Positions 24,812-33,444 of a stretch of 64,000 nucleotides of DNA are shown one piece after another. The position numbers and the translations under genes are program-made. The notes beneath the pieces are model-generated. The model worked only from the letters and a program-made list of their open reading frames with translations, was not told where the DNA came from and did not search any database. The stretch's first letter is position 1; the number at the start of each line of letters is the position of its first letter. The DNA is from Citrobacter tructae. GTDB taxonomy: Bacteria > Pseudomonadota > Gammaproteobacteria > Enterobacterales > Enterobacteriaceae. The stretch covers positions 3,720,001 through 3,784,000 of the forward strand of contig NZ_CP038469.1 in the NCBI RefSeq assembly GCF_004684345.1, written 5' to 3'.

Positions 24812-24842
24812 GTTGTTTATTACCTAAGGATCTGGAACCTCT

Positions 24843-27236
24843 ATGTCACAGCCAACCTTCAACAAAGATCACTTTCAGGCGGCCCTGACACGTCAGTGGC
24901 AGCGCTTTGGTTTACTGTCGGCTCATGAAATGACCTCACATCAGTGGTGGCAGGCCGTGAGTGGGGCGTTGGCTGAATTACTCAGCGCCCAGCCTGCGGT
25001 GAAACCGGCAAAAAATCAGCGTCATGTTAACTACATTTCGATGGAGTTTTTGATTGGCCGTCTGACCGGCAACAACTTGCTCAACCTGGGCTGGTATCAG
25101 GGGGTGAGCGATGAGCTTAAAGCGCACGACATCAATCTGACCGACCTGCTGGAAGAAGAAACCGATCCGGCGCTGGGTAACGGTGGACTGGGACGCCTGG
25201 CGGCATGCTTCCTCGACTCGATGGCAACGGTGGGTCAATCCGCGACGGGCTATGGCCTGAATTACCAGTATGGTTTGTTCCGTCAGTCGTTTGTCGACGG
25301 TCAACAGATGGAAGCTCCGGACGACTGGCATCGTGGCAGCTATCCATGGTTCCGTCACAACGAAGCGTTGGATGTGCAGGTCGGTATTGGCGGTAAAGTC
25401 AGCAAAGAAGGCCACTGGGAGCCTGGATTTATCATTACCGGTCAGGCCTGGGATTTGCCTGTTCTCGGCTACCGCAACGGCGTGGCGCAACCACTGCGTC
25501 TGTGGCAGGCCAGCCATGCGCATCCGTTTAACCTGACCAAATTCAACGATGGTGATTTCCTGCGCGCAGAGCAGCAGGGGATCGACGCCGAAAAACTGAC
25601 CAAAGTGCTGTACCCGAATGACAACCACACGGCGGGGAAAAAACTGCGCCTGATGCAGCAGTACTTCCAGTGCGCCTGCTCCGTGGCCGACATTCTGCGC
25701 CGTCACCATCTGGCGGGGTGCAAACTGCATGAGCTTGCTGATTTCGAAGTCATTCAACTGAACGATACTCACCCGACCATCGCGATCCCTGAACTGCTAC
25801 GTGTATTGATTGACGAGCACCAGATGAGCTGGGATGACGCGTGGGCCATTACCAGCAAGACCTTCGCCTACACCAACCATACGCTGATGCCGGAAGCGCT
25901 GGAGTGTTGGGATGAGAAGCTGATCAAAGCGCTGTTGCCGCGACACATGCAAATCATCAAAGAGATTAACGACCGCTTTAAGAAACTGGTCGATAAAACC
26001 TGGCCGGGCGATGCTGCCGTCTGGGCGAAGCTGGCGGTGGTGCACAACAAGCAGGTGCGCATGGCCAACATGTGTGTAGTTAGCGGTTTCGCTGTTAACG
26101 GCGTGGCGGCGCTGCACTCCGAGCTGGTGGTGAAGGATCTGTTCCCGGAATATCACCAGTTGTGGCCGAACAAATTCCATAACGTCACCAACGGGATTAC
26201 CCCGCGTCGCTGGATCAAACAGTGCAACCCAGCGCTTGCCGCGCTGCTGGATAAATCGCTGAAAAAAGAGTGGGCCAACGACCTCGACCAACTGATTAAT
26301 CTGGAAAAATACGCCGACGACGCCAAATTCCGCCAGCAGTACCGTGACATCAAGCTGGCAAACAAACAGCGTCTGGTGGCATATATTAAAGCGCGTACCG
26401 GTATTGAGATAACAACCGACGCTATCTTTGATATTCAGATCAAACGTCTGCATGAGTACAAACGTCAGCACCTGAATCTGCTGCATATTCTGGCGTTGTA
26501 CAAAGAAATTCGCGAGAACCCGCAGGCCGATCGCGTGCCGCGCGTATTCCTGTTTGGCGCGAAAGCCGCTCCGGGTTACTACCTGGCGAAAAATATCATC
26601 TTCGCTATCAACAAGGTGGCGGAAACCATCAATAACGACCCGAAAGTGGGGGACAAGTTGAAAGTCGTCTTCCTGCCGGATTATTGCGTCTCGGCGGCGG
26701 AAATGTTGATCCCGGCGGCGGATATTTCTGAGCAGATCTCGACTGCAGGGAAAGAGGCTTCCGGCACCGGGAATATGAAGCTGGCGCTGAACGGTGCGTT
26801 AACCGTCGGTACGCTGGATGGCGCTAACGTCGAAATCGCCGAGAAGGTGGGTGACGAAAATATCTTTATCTTTGGTCATACCGTGGAAGAGGTCAAAGCG
26901 CTGAAAGCGAAAGGCTATGACCCGGTGAAATGGCGTAAGAAAGACAAAGTGCTGGATGCTGTTCTGAAAGAGCTGGAAAGTGGGAAATACAGCGGCGGTG
27001 ACAAACACGCCTTTGACCAGATGCTGCACAGTATCGGTAAGCAGGGTGGTGATCCGTATCTGGTGATGGCCGATTTCGCAGCCTACGTTGAAGCCCAGAA
27101 GCAGGTTGATGTGTTGTACCGTGACCAGGAAGCCTGGACCCGGGCGGCGATTCTGAATACCGCACGTTGCGGCATGTTCAGTTCGGATCGCTCCATCCGC
27201 GATTATCAGGCTCGTATCTGGCAGGCGAAACGCTAA
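24843..27236 (+). CDS. malP: Maltodextrin phosphorylase MalP
   Basis: MalP phosphorolyses linear maltodextrins to glucose-1-phosphate, shortening the chains made available by MalQ and GlgX. The protein has 797 residues as in E. coli. It shares NGGLGRLAACFLDS (about residues 112-125) and the pyridoxal-phosphate lysine motif EASGTGNMKLALNG (about 637-650) with GlgP in this window, but it lacks the regulatory N-terminal region of eukaryotic phosphorylases. An AAGGATCTGG ribosome site precedes ATG 24843. It is the first gene of malPQ. Confidence 0.97.
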   Translation: MSQPTFNKDHFQAALTRQWQRFGLLSAHEMTSHQWWQAVSGALAELLSAQPAVKPAKNQRHVNYISMEFLIGRLTGNNLLNLGWYQGVSDELKAHDINLTDLLEEETDPALGNGGLGRLAACFLDSMATVGQSATGYGLNYQYGLFRQSFVDGQQMEAPDDWHRGSYPWFRHNEALDVQVGIGGKVSKEGHWEPGFIITGQAWDLPVLGYRNGVAQPLRLWQASHAHPFNLTKFNDGDFLRAEQQGIDAEKLTKVLYPNDNHTAGKKLRLMQQYFQCACSVADILRRHHLAGCKLHELADFEVIQLNDTHPTIAIPELLRVLIDEHQMSWDDAWAITSKTFAYTNHTLMPEALECWDEKLIKALLPRHMQIIKEINDRFKKLVDKTWPGDAAVWAKLAVVHNKQVRMANMCVVSGFAVNGVAALHSELVVKDLFPEYHQLWPNKFHNVTNGITPRRWIKQCNPALAALLDKSLKKEWANDLDQLINLEKYADDAKFRQQYRDIKLANKQRLVAYIKARTGIEITTDAIFDIQIKRLHEYKRQHLNLLHILALYKEIRENPQADRVPRVFLFGAKAAPGYYLAKNIIFAINKVAETINNDPKVGDKLKVVFLPDYCVSAAEMLIPAADISEQISTAGKEASGTGNMKLALNGALTVGTLDGANVEIAEKVGDENIFIFGHTVEEVKALKAKGYDPVKWRKKDKVLDAVLKELESGKYSGGDKHAFDQMLHSIGKQGGDPYLVMADFAAYVEAQKQVDVLYRDQEAWTRAAILNTARCGMFSSDRSIRDYQARIWQAKR

Positions 27237-27245
27237 GGAATCGCG

Positions 27246-29333
27246 ATGGAAAGCAAACGTCTGGATAATGCCGCGCTGGCGGCGGGGATTAGCCCCAATT
27301 ATATCAATGCCCACGGTAAACCGCAGTCTATTGGCGCCGAAACCAAGCGGCGTTTGCTTGACGCCATGCATCGCACCACCGCCGCCACTCAGGTGGCGGT
27401 GACCCCGGTGCCGAATGTCATGGTTTATACTGCGGGCAAAAAAATGCCGCTGGCAGTTGAAGGCAGCGGCGAATTTCACTGGCTGCTGACTACCGAAGAG
27501 GGCGTTCAGCACAAAGGGCACGCCACTGGCGGTAAATCTTTTCACCTGCCGGCGAAGCTGCCGGAAGGGTATCACACGTTGACTCTGACTCAGGGCGAGC
27601 AGCGTACTTATTGCCGCATCATTATCGCGCCGAAGCGCTGTTATGAACCGCAGGCGCTGTTAGCCGGGCAGAAGCTGTGGGGAGCCTGCGTGCAGCTTTA
27701 TACCCTGCGTTCAGAAAAAAACTGGGGGATTGGCGACTTTGGCGATCTGAAGGCGATGCTGCCGGAAGTCGCGAAACGCGGCGGTGCGTTTATCGGCCTC
27801 AACCCGATTCATGCGCTGTATCCGGCTAACCCGGAGAGCGCCAGCCCGTACAGCCCGTCTTCACGCCGCTGGCTGAACGTGATTTATATTGATGTAAACG
27901 CAGTAGACGATTTCCGTCTGAGTAAAGAAGCACAGGCCTGGTGGCAGAAACCCGCGACGCAGCAAGTTCTGCAACGCGCGCGGGATGCCGAGTGGGTTGA
28001 TTATTCTGCCGTTACCACGCTGAAGATGACCGCGCTGCATATGGCGTGGAAAAGCTTCTCTGCCCGCGATGATGAACAGATGGCGGCATTCCGTCAGTTT
28101 GTAGCTCAGGAAGGTGACAGTCTGTACTGGCAGGCGGCGTTTGATGCGCTGCATGCGCACCAGGTGAAAGAAGACACATTGCGCTGGGGCTGGCCGGTGT
28201 GGCCGGAAGCCTTCCAGTCGGTGGACTCGCCGGCAGTGAAACAGTTTTGCGCAGAGCACCGCGATGAGGTGGATTTCTACCTGTGGTTACAGTGGCTGGC
28301 ATATACCCAGTTTGCTGCCTGCTGGGAAACCAGTCAGGGCTTTGCGATGCCTATCGGGCTGTACCGCGACCTGGCGGTTGGCGTGGCAGAGGGGGGGGCG
28401 GAAACCTGGTGTGACCGTGAGCTTTACTGCCTGAAAGCGTCCGTTGGCGCACCGCCGGATATTCTCGGGCCGCTCGGGCAAAATTGGGGCCTGCCGCCGA
28501 TGGATCCGCATATTATCACCGCACGCGCTTACGAACCGTTTATCGAGTTGCTGCGTGCCAATATGCAGAATTGTGGCGCGCTGCGTATCGACCACGTGAT
28601 GTCGATGCTGCGTCTGTGGTGGATCCCTTACGGCGAAACTGCTGACCAAGGTGCCTACGTGCATTATCCAGTTGACGATCTGCTTTCTATTCTGGCGCTG
28701 GAAAGTAAACGTCATCACTGCATGGTGATTGGTGAAGATCTGGGCACCGTGCCGGTAGAGATCGTCAGCAAGCTGCGCGACAGCGGCGTGTACTCCTACA
28801 AAGTGCTCTATTTTGAGAATGACCATGAGAAGAACTTCCGCGCGCCGCAGGCGTACCCGGAACAATCAATGGCAGTCGCGGCGACGCATGACCTTCCTAC
28901 GCTTAAAGGCTATTGGGACAGCGGCGACCTGACGCTCGGCAAAACTCTGGGCCTGTACCCTGACGAAGTTGTGCTGCGTGGCTTATATCAGGAGCGTGAG
29001 CTGGCGAAGCAGGGGCTGCTAAATGCACTGCATAAATACGGCTGCCTGCCGAAACGTACCGGACACAAGGCGTCGCTGATGTCGATGACGCCGATTCTCA
29101 ACCGCGGGATGCAGCGCTACATTGCCGACAGCAACAGCGCGCTGCTGGGCCTGCAGCCGGAAGACTGGCTGGATATGGCGGAACCGGTCAACATTCCGGG
29201 TACCAGCGACCAGTACAAAAACTGGCGACGTAAGCTGACGACCACTCTTGAGACGATGTTTGCCGATGATGGGGTGAACAAGTTGATTAAGGATTTGGAT
29301 AAACGTAGAAGGGCAGTTGTGAAGAAGAAATAA
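27246..29333 (+). CDS. malQ: 4-alpha-glucanotransferase (amylomaltase) MalQ
   Basis: MalQ transfers maltosyl and longer dextrinyl groups between maltodextrins, releasing glucose, so that maltose and maltotriose become long enough for MalP. It is a GH77 enzyme of 695 residues (E. coli 694). Motifs include ALRIDHVMSMLRLWWIPYG, containing the nucleophile Asp, and VIGEDLGTVP with the acid Glu. It follows malP by nine bases with AAGGAATCGCG upstream. An eight-G run lies in its coding sequence at 28391-28398. Confidence 0.97.
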   Translation: MESKRLDNAALAAGISPNYINAHGKPQSIGAETKRRLLDAMHRTTAATQVAVTPVPNVMVYTAGKKMPLAVEGSGEFHWLLTTEEGVQHKGHATGGKSFHLPAKLPEGYHTLTLTQGEQRTYCRIIIAPKRCYEPQALLAGQKLWGACVQLYTLRSEKNWGIGDFGDLKAMLPEVAKRGGAFIGLNPIHALYPANPESASPYSPSSRRWLNVIYIDVNAVDDFRLSKEAQAWWQKPATQQVLQRARDAEWVDYSAVTTLKMTALHMAWKSFSARDDEQMAAFRQFVAQEGDSLYWQAAFDALHAHQVKEDTLRWGWPVWPEAFQSVDSPAVKQFCAEHRDEVDFYLWLQWLAYTQFAACWETSQGFAMPIGLYRDLAVGVAEGGAETWCDRELYCLKASVGAPPDILGPLGQNWGLPPMDPHIITARAYEPFIELLRANMQNCGALRIDHVMSMLRLWWIPYGETADQGAYVHYPVDDLLSILALESKRHHCMVIGEDLGTVPVEIVSKLRDSGVYSYKVLYFENDHEKNFRAPQAYPEQSMAVAATHDLPTLKGYWDSGDLTLGKTLGLYPDEVVLRGLYQERELAKQGLLNALHKYGCLPKRTGHKASLMSMTPILNRGMQRYIADSNSALLGLQPEDWLDMAEPVNIPGTSDQYKNWRRKLTTTLETMFADDGVNKLIKDLDKRRRAVVKKK

Positions 29334-29340
29334 AGAAATC

Positions 29341-29375
29341 AAGCCGGGTAGGCGCTAGCGCCACCCGGCTTTTTT
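29341..29375. terminator. Bidirectional terminator between malQ and gntT
   Basis: AAGCCGGGT (29341-29349) and ACCCGGCTT (29363-29371) with an inner GGCGC/GCGCC stem are followed by TTTT. The hairpin separates convergent malQ and gntT. Confidence 0.85.
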
Positions 29376-29378
29376 ACA

Positions 29379-30695
29379 TCAGATTGCCATATTTAACAGT
29401 AGGCACCCTACCAGGCCGCATACCGAAATAATGGTTTCCAGCATTGACCACGACTTGATGGTCTCGCCGATGGTCAGGTTGAAGTATTCCTTGAACAGCC
29501 AGAAGCCTGGATCGTTCACGTGGGAGAAGATGACGGAACCGGAACCTACCGCAATAACCATCAGTTCAGGGCTAACGCCGGTCGTCGCAATCAGCGGAGC
29601 CACAATCCCACCAGCGGTGATGGCTGCCACAGTAGCAGAACCCAGCGCGATACGCAGTACGGCGGCAATTGACCATGCCATCAACAGCGGAGAGACGTTG
29701 GTTTCATGCATCATGGAGGCGATGTATTTGTCTACGCCGCTATCTACCAGTACCTGCTTGAATGCACCGCCACCGCCGATAATCAGCAGCATCATCGCGA
29801 TGATTTTGATTGAGGAAACCAGCGTGTCGTTAATCTGATCCATCGAACGTCCACGGTTCAGACCAAACGTGAACATCGCAATCAGAACGGCAATAAGCGT
29901 TGCCATGACCGGGTCACCGAGGAATTCTGCAACCGGCAGGAAGGCGTGTCCTTTCGGCAGGATCATCTCTGCGATAGCACGCATCGCCATCAGCACCACT
30001 GGAACCAGAGAGGTCCAGACGCTGACGCCAAAGCCCGGCATCTCTTCTTCTGTGAAGGTTTTTGCGCTGTACAGACCTTCTGGGATTGGCTTATCGATAC
30101 CCTTCAGGAAACGTGCATACACTGGACCGGCGAGAATGACGGTCGGGATCGCCAGAATCGTACCAAACAGCAGGGTTTTACCCATATCTGCGTGGAAAAT
30201 GGTCGCAATGGCGGTCGGACCCGGGTGCGGCGGTAAGAAGCCGTGGGTAACAGACAGCGCGGCGGCCATCGGTACACCCACATACAGCAGCGGGATGTTC
30301 GCGGCAGCAGCGATGGTGAATACCAGCGGCAGCATCAGGACGAAGCCCACTTCGTAGAACAGCGCAAAGCCTACGGTGAAACCGGTTAATACCACCGCCC
30401 ACTGGATGTGCTTTTTGCCAAATTTAGCAATCAGCGTGGTCGCAATACGTTGCGCACCGCCGCAATCTGCCAGCATTTTGCCCAACATGGCACCAAAGCC
30501 CATAATCAGGGCGAGGCTGCCAAGGGTTCCGCCGACGCCGGCTTTAATAGAACCGATGACTTTATCCAGTGGCATCCCTTGCATCAATCCGACAGCAAGC
30601 GCCACCAGGACGAGAGCGATGAAGCCGTTCATTTTGAAACGGATCATCAGGAGGAGTAACAAGATTACACCGATAGCAACGATGACTAATGGCAT
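29379..30695 (-). CDS. gntT: High-affinity gluconate permease GntT
   Basis: GntT is the high-affinity gluconate:proton symporter of the inner membrane. It has 438 residues and is nearly identical to E. coli GntT, with about 12-14 membrane segments. Family motifs include HGFLPPHPGPTAIATIF, GGGGAFKQVLVDSGV and SGSVIFSHVNDPGFWLFKEY. The start is ATG 30695. Two GntR operators upstream place it in the same regulon as gntKU at the other end of the window. Confidence 0.97.
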   Translation of the reverse strand: MPLVIVAIGVILLLLLMIRFKMNGFIALVLVALAVGLMQGMPLDKVIGSIKAGVGGTLGSLALIMGFGAMLGKMLADCGGAQRIATTLIAKFGKKHIQWAVVLTGFTVGFALFYEVGFVLMLPLVFTIAAAANIPLLYVGVPMAAALSVTHGFLPPHPGPTAIATIFHADMGKTLLFGTILAIPTVILAGPVYARFLKGIDKPIPEGLYSAKTFTEEEMPGFGVSVWTSLVPVVLMAMRAIAEMILPKGHAFLPVAEFLGDPVMATLIAVLIAMFTFGLNRGRSMDQINDTLVSSIKIIAMMLLIIGGGGAFKQVLVDSGVDKYIASMMHETNVSPLLMAWSIAAVLRIALGSATVAAITAGGIVAPLIATTGVSPELMVIAVGSGSVIFSHVNDPGFWLFKEYFNLTIGETIKSWSMLETIISVCGLVGCLLLNMAI

Positions 30696-30714
30696 GATTT
30701 ACCTGGCCTTTACT

Positions 30715-30730
30715 TTGTTATGGGTAACGT
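30715..30730 (-). promoter_or_regulatory. GntR operator, gntT-proximal
   Basis: TTGTTATGGGTAACGT matches the GntR palindrome ATGTTACCGGTAACAT at 12 of 16 positions. It lies just upstream of the gntT start codon, within the probable leader. Confidence 0.7.
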
Positions 30731-30855
30731 CAGTGTTTAGATGACAAATTCCGATTGTCCCGACCGGGAACAGAGTTAGTACGGCACCAATGCTGATTGC
30801 CTTCAAAACGACTTAGTTTAGCTGGCTGTTATGGGTGCCCTTGGTGCTTGTGTGG

Positions 30856-30871
30856 ATGATACGGGTAACAT
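30856..30871 (-). promoter_or_regulatory. GntR operator, gntT-distal
   Basis: ATGATACGGGTAACAT is a near-perfect GntR palindrome, about 160 bases before gntT. E. coli gntT also has two separated operators. The 316-base gntT-nfuA gap holds these two sites and the hairpin at 30972-30995. Confidence 0.88.
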
Positions 30872-30971
30872 GTGGTGGTTGAAAATCACCTGGGCAGGCA
30901 AAATTTAAATTATGAGATGCAGGTCAAATTATAAAGGGGGATGTTGCAAGGTACGTGCGGGGGAATGTCGA

Positions 30972-30995
30972 CCCGGTGAACAAAATGCCACCGGG
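30972..30995 (-). terminator. Hairpin after nfuA
   Basis: CCCGGTG (30972-30978) and CACCGGG (30989-30995) form a stem just downstream of the nfuA stop. No long T run follows on the nfuA strand. Confidence 0.45.
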
Positions 30996-31011
30996 CAAAT
31001 ACAAACGGGGC

Positions 31012-31587
31012 TCAGTAGTAAGAGTGCTCGCCACGTTGGTGTTCGGTTAAATCGCGAACGCCTTTCAGTTCCGGGAATTCACCCAGCAGCTGTTTCTCGA
31101 TGCCTTCTTTCAGCGTGACATCAACCATTGAACAGCCGTTACAGCCGCCGCCAAACTGCAGAATGGCGTAGCCTTCGTCGGTGATTTCCATCAGGGTGAC
31201 ACGACCACCGTGACCGGCCAGCTGCGGGTTAATCTGCGACTGCAGCATGTACTCCACGCGTTCCATCAGCGGTGCATCATCAGACACTTTACGCATTTTC
31301 GCGTTAGGTGCTTTCAACGTCAGCTGGGAGCCTAACTGGTCAGTAACGAAATCGATTTCAGCATCTTCCAGGTACGGTGCACTCAGTTCATCAACATACG
31401 CGGTCAGCAGGGAAAATTTGATGGCGGTGTCGGTTGCTTCCACGGCGTCCGGCGGGCAATAAGAAACGCCGCATTCAGCGTTAGGCGTGCCGGGATTAAT
31501 CACAAATACGCGGATTTGTGTCCCTTCTTCCTGATTTGCCAGCAGTTTGGCAAAGTGCGCTTGTGCAGCATCGGAAATATGGATCAT
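31012..31587 (-). CDS. nfuA: Fe/S biogenesis protein NfuA
   Basis: NfuA carries a [4Fe-4S] cluster and delivers it to target enzymes, notably under oxidative stress and iron starvation. It also restores the auxiliary cluster of lipoyl synthase in E. coli. The 191 residues comprise a degenerate A-type domain (about 1-100) and a C-terminal Nfu domain with GGGCNGCSM, giving Cys149 and Cys152. The ATG is at 31587. It lies next to gntX, formerly linked with gluconate use, although its function is in iron-sulfur assembly. Confidence 0.97.
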   Translation of the reverse strand: MIHISDAAQAHFAKLLANQEEGTQIRVFVINPGTPNAECGVSYCPPDAVEATDTAIKFSLLTAYVDELSAPYLEDAEIDFVTDQLGSQLTLKAPNAKMRKVSDDAPLMERVEYMLQSQINPQLAGHGGRVTLMEITDEGYAILQFGGGCNGCSMVDVTLKEGIEKQLLGEFPELKGVRDLTEHQRGEHSYY

Positions 31588-31645
31588 AGTAATGGCCTAA
31601 TAGTTGACTATTTTACTTGGTTATAATACGCCCATCATCGAGGCT

Positions 31646-32329
31646 CTACAAGGTTCGACACAGGCACCATACCTGGACAGTCGCCGCGCCGTTGCGCAAA
31701 AGCAGCTGCGCGATTTCCGCGACGGTACTTCCGGTAGTGACGACATCATCCACAACAACCATATGGAGTCCCTGTACCGGCAATTCAAGGCGAAAAGCAT
31801 TTTTCAGGTTACGTTTGCGTAATCGGGCGCTGAGATGGTGCTGTGTAGCGGTGGGTCGAATCCGCGTGATGGACTGGCCGTCCCAGTCGCAGCCCAGCCA
31901 GTGCGCCAATGGGCGACACAGTAAATCACTTTGGTTAAATCCTCTGCGCCAATGGCGGCGTTGCCAGAGCGGGACGCTGATGAGTCTGTCTGGCAAAGGA
32001 AACCCACTGGAGCGACGAGCCTGCAATGCATCCAGTAACAGCAGGCGCGAGAGTGCGGTGGCTATTTCACTGCGCCGGGAAAACTTGAGCTGGTGGATAA
32101 GTCCGCTCAGTGGCGGAGCGTAGTCGCTGACCGTGACCAGCCGCTGCCACGGCGGCGGTTTTTGCAGGCAGCGTCCGCAGGGAATGCTGTGGTGGGCCGC
32201 GGGCAGTCCGCACTGAGGGCACAGACAGACATGATGGCGTGTTGCCCGTGTACACACAGAACAGATCCCCCAATGCCCGAGCATTAACGGCATTCGGCAT
32301 AGCCAGCACAATCCTGGTACTGTTAGCAT
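31646..32329 (-). CDS. gntX: Phosphoribosyltransferase-like protein GntX (ComF family)
   Basis: GntX is a ComF-type protein. In naturally competent bacteria ComF is needed for DNA uptake; E. coli GntX is tied to use of DNA as a nutrient. I chose ATG 32329 (MLTVPGLCWLC), 227 residues as in E. coli, because AAGGA lies seven bases upstream; the longer frame from 32350 lacks this. Cysteine pairs CWLC, CSVC, CPQC and CGRC near the N-terminus form a zinc-ribbon-like region. The phosphoribosyltransferase motif VVVDDVVTTGST lies near the C-terminus. It is divergent from bioH. Confidence 0.94.
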   Translation of the reverse strand: MLTVPGLCWLCRMPLMLGHWGICSVCTRATRHHVCLCPQCGLPAAHHSIPCGRCLQKPPPWQRLVTVSDYAPPLSGLIHQLKFSRRSEIATALSRLLLLDALQARRSSGFPLPDRLISVPLWQRRHWRRGFNQSDLLCRPLAHWLGCDWDGQSITRIRPTATQHHLSARLRKRNLKNAFRLELPVQGLHMVVVDDVVTTGSTVAEIAQLLLRNGAATVQVWCLCRTL

Positions 32330-32366
32330 AGGTTCATCCTTGTTGGTCAAAAGAGAACATTAACTG

Positions 32367-33137
32367 ATGAATGACATCTGGTGGCAGACCCGTGGCTCGG
32401 GAAATTGCCATCTTGTGCTGCTGCACGGATGGGGACTGAATGCGGAAGTCTGGCATTGCATAAGTGAGGAACTTAGCTCGCATTTCACGCTGCACCTGGT
32501 CGATTTGCCGGGATTTGGGCGCAGCCAGGGGTTTGGCGCGATGCAGTTGGAAGAAATGGCGGAGCGCGTTTTGCAGCAGGCCCCCGAGAGCGCGGTTTGG
32601 CTGGGCTGGAGTCTGGGTGGGCTGGTGGCGAGTCAGGTGGCGTTAACGCATCCTGAGCGCGTTCAGGCACTGGTTACCGTCGCATCTTCGCCGTGCTTTA
32701 GCGCTCGCGATGAGTGGCCGGGCATTAAGCCTGAAGTGTTGGCGGGCTTCCAGCAACAGCTTAGTGAAGATTTCCAGCGGACGGTGGAACGTTTCCTGGC
32801 GCTGCAAACCATGGGTACGGAAACGGCGCGTCAGGATGCGCGAGCGCTGAAGAAAACGGTGCTGGCATTACCGATGCCGGAAGTCGAGGTGCTCAATGGC
32901 GGACTGGAGATCCTGAAAACTGTCGATCTGCGGGAGCAACTGTGCTCCGTGAACATGCCTTTCCTGCGGTTGTACGGTTATCTTGATGGGCTGGTGCCGC
33001 GTAAAGTGGTGCCGCTGCTGGATGAGCTGTGGCCGCAGAGTGAGTCGTTGGTCTTTGCCAAAGCCGCACATGCGCCATTTATTTCGCATCCTGCTGAATT
33101 CTGTGCCGCGCTGGTGGCGTTGAAGCAGCAGTTGTAA
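32367..33137 (+). CDS. bioH: Pimeloyl-[acyl-carrier protein] methyl ester esterase BioH
   Basis: BioH removes the methyl group from pimeloyl-ACP methyl ester, ending the pimelate branch of biotin synthesis. It is an alpha/beta hydrolase of 256 residues with nucleophile Ser82 in GWSLGG, Asp near residue 207 (YLDGLVP) and His near 235 (AAHAPFISHP). The ATG at 32367 is 37 bases from the divergent gntX start. As in other enterics, it lies away from the bioABFCD cluster. A REP element follows. Confidence 0.97.
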   Translation: MNDIWWQTRGSGNCHLVLLHGWGLNAEVWHCISEELSSHFTLHLVDLPGFGRSQGFGAMQLEEMAERVLQQAPESAVWLGWSLGGLVASQVALTHPERVQALVTVASSPCFSARDEWPGIKPEVLAGFQQQLSEDFQRTVERFLALQTMGTETARQDARALKKTVLALPMPEVEVLNGGLEILKTVDLREQLCSVNMPFLRLYGYLDGLVPRKVVPLLDELWPQSESLVFAKAAHAPFISHPAEFCAALVALKQQL

Positions 33138-33152
33138 TTGTCGTATCTGAAG

Positions 33153-33186
33153 TGCCGGATGGCGGTATGAACGCCTTATCCGGCAA
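33153..33186. repeat. REP element between bioH and feoC
   Basis: TGCCGGATGGCGGTATGAAC followed by GCCTTATCCGGCA has the paired TGCCGGAT and ATCCGGCA arms of a REP unit. It lies between convergent bioH and feoC. Confidence 0.9.
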
Positions 33187-33196
33187 ATAGCAATAA

Positions 33197-33433
33197 TTAA
33201 CGCAAAGCCCACCATTCGCGCAGGCAGGCTTTGCCTTCCGGGCAACTTTTGCAGCTTCCAGAAAGACACCCGTCGGCATCTTCCTGAATACGCACGGCTT
33301 TACCCATCTTTTCTAACTGATTCAGCATGGCGTCAATCATCGGCTGCGGGGTGTGCAGCGTATGGCTGATTTGCGTCGCCTCCATACGCCCCCGCAGAGC
33401 CAGTAAATCACGAACCTGAATAAGCGATGCCAT
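33197..33433 (-). CDS. feoC: Ferrous iron transport accessory protein FeoC
   Basis: FeoC is a small winged-helix protein that accompanies FeoB. It has been proposed to bind an Fe-S cluster or protect FeoB from proteolysis. It has 78 residues as in E. coli. The C-terminal cysteines are C-x4-C-x2-C-x5-C, in CLSGSCKSCPEGKACL (about residues 56-71), with the winged helix before them. It follows feoB by 11 bases and closes the feoABC operon. Confidence 0.95.
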   Translation of the reverse strand: MASLIQVRDLLALRGRMEATQISHTLHTPQPMIDAMLNQLEKMGKAVRIQEDADGCLSGSCKSCPEGKACLREWWALR

Positions 33434-33444
33434 CGTTTACAGCC

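Noticed and set aside
832..33186. Repeated palindromic units considered as a CRISPR array
   Set aside because: The units are dispersed single REP elements without regular spacers or cas genes.
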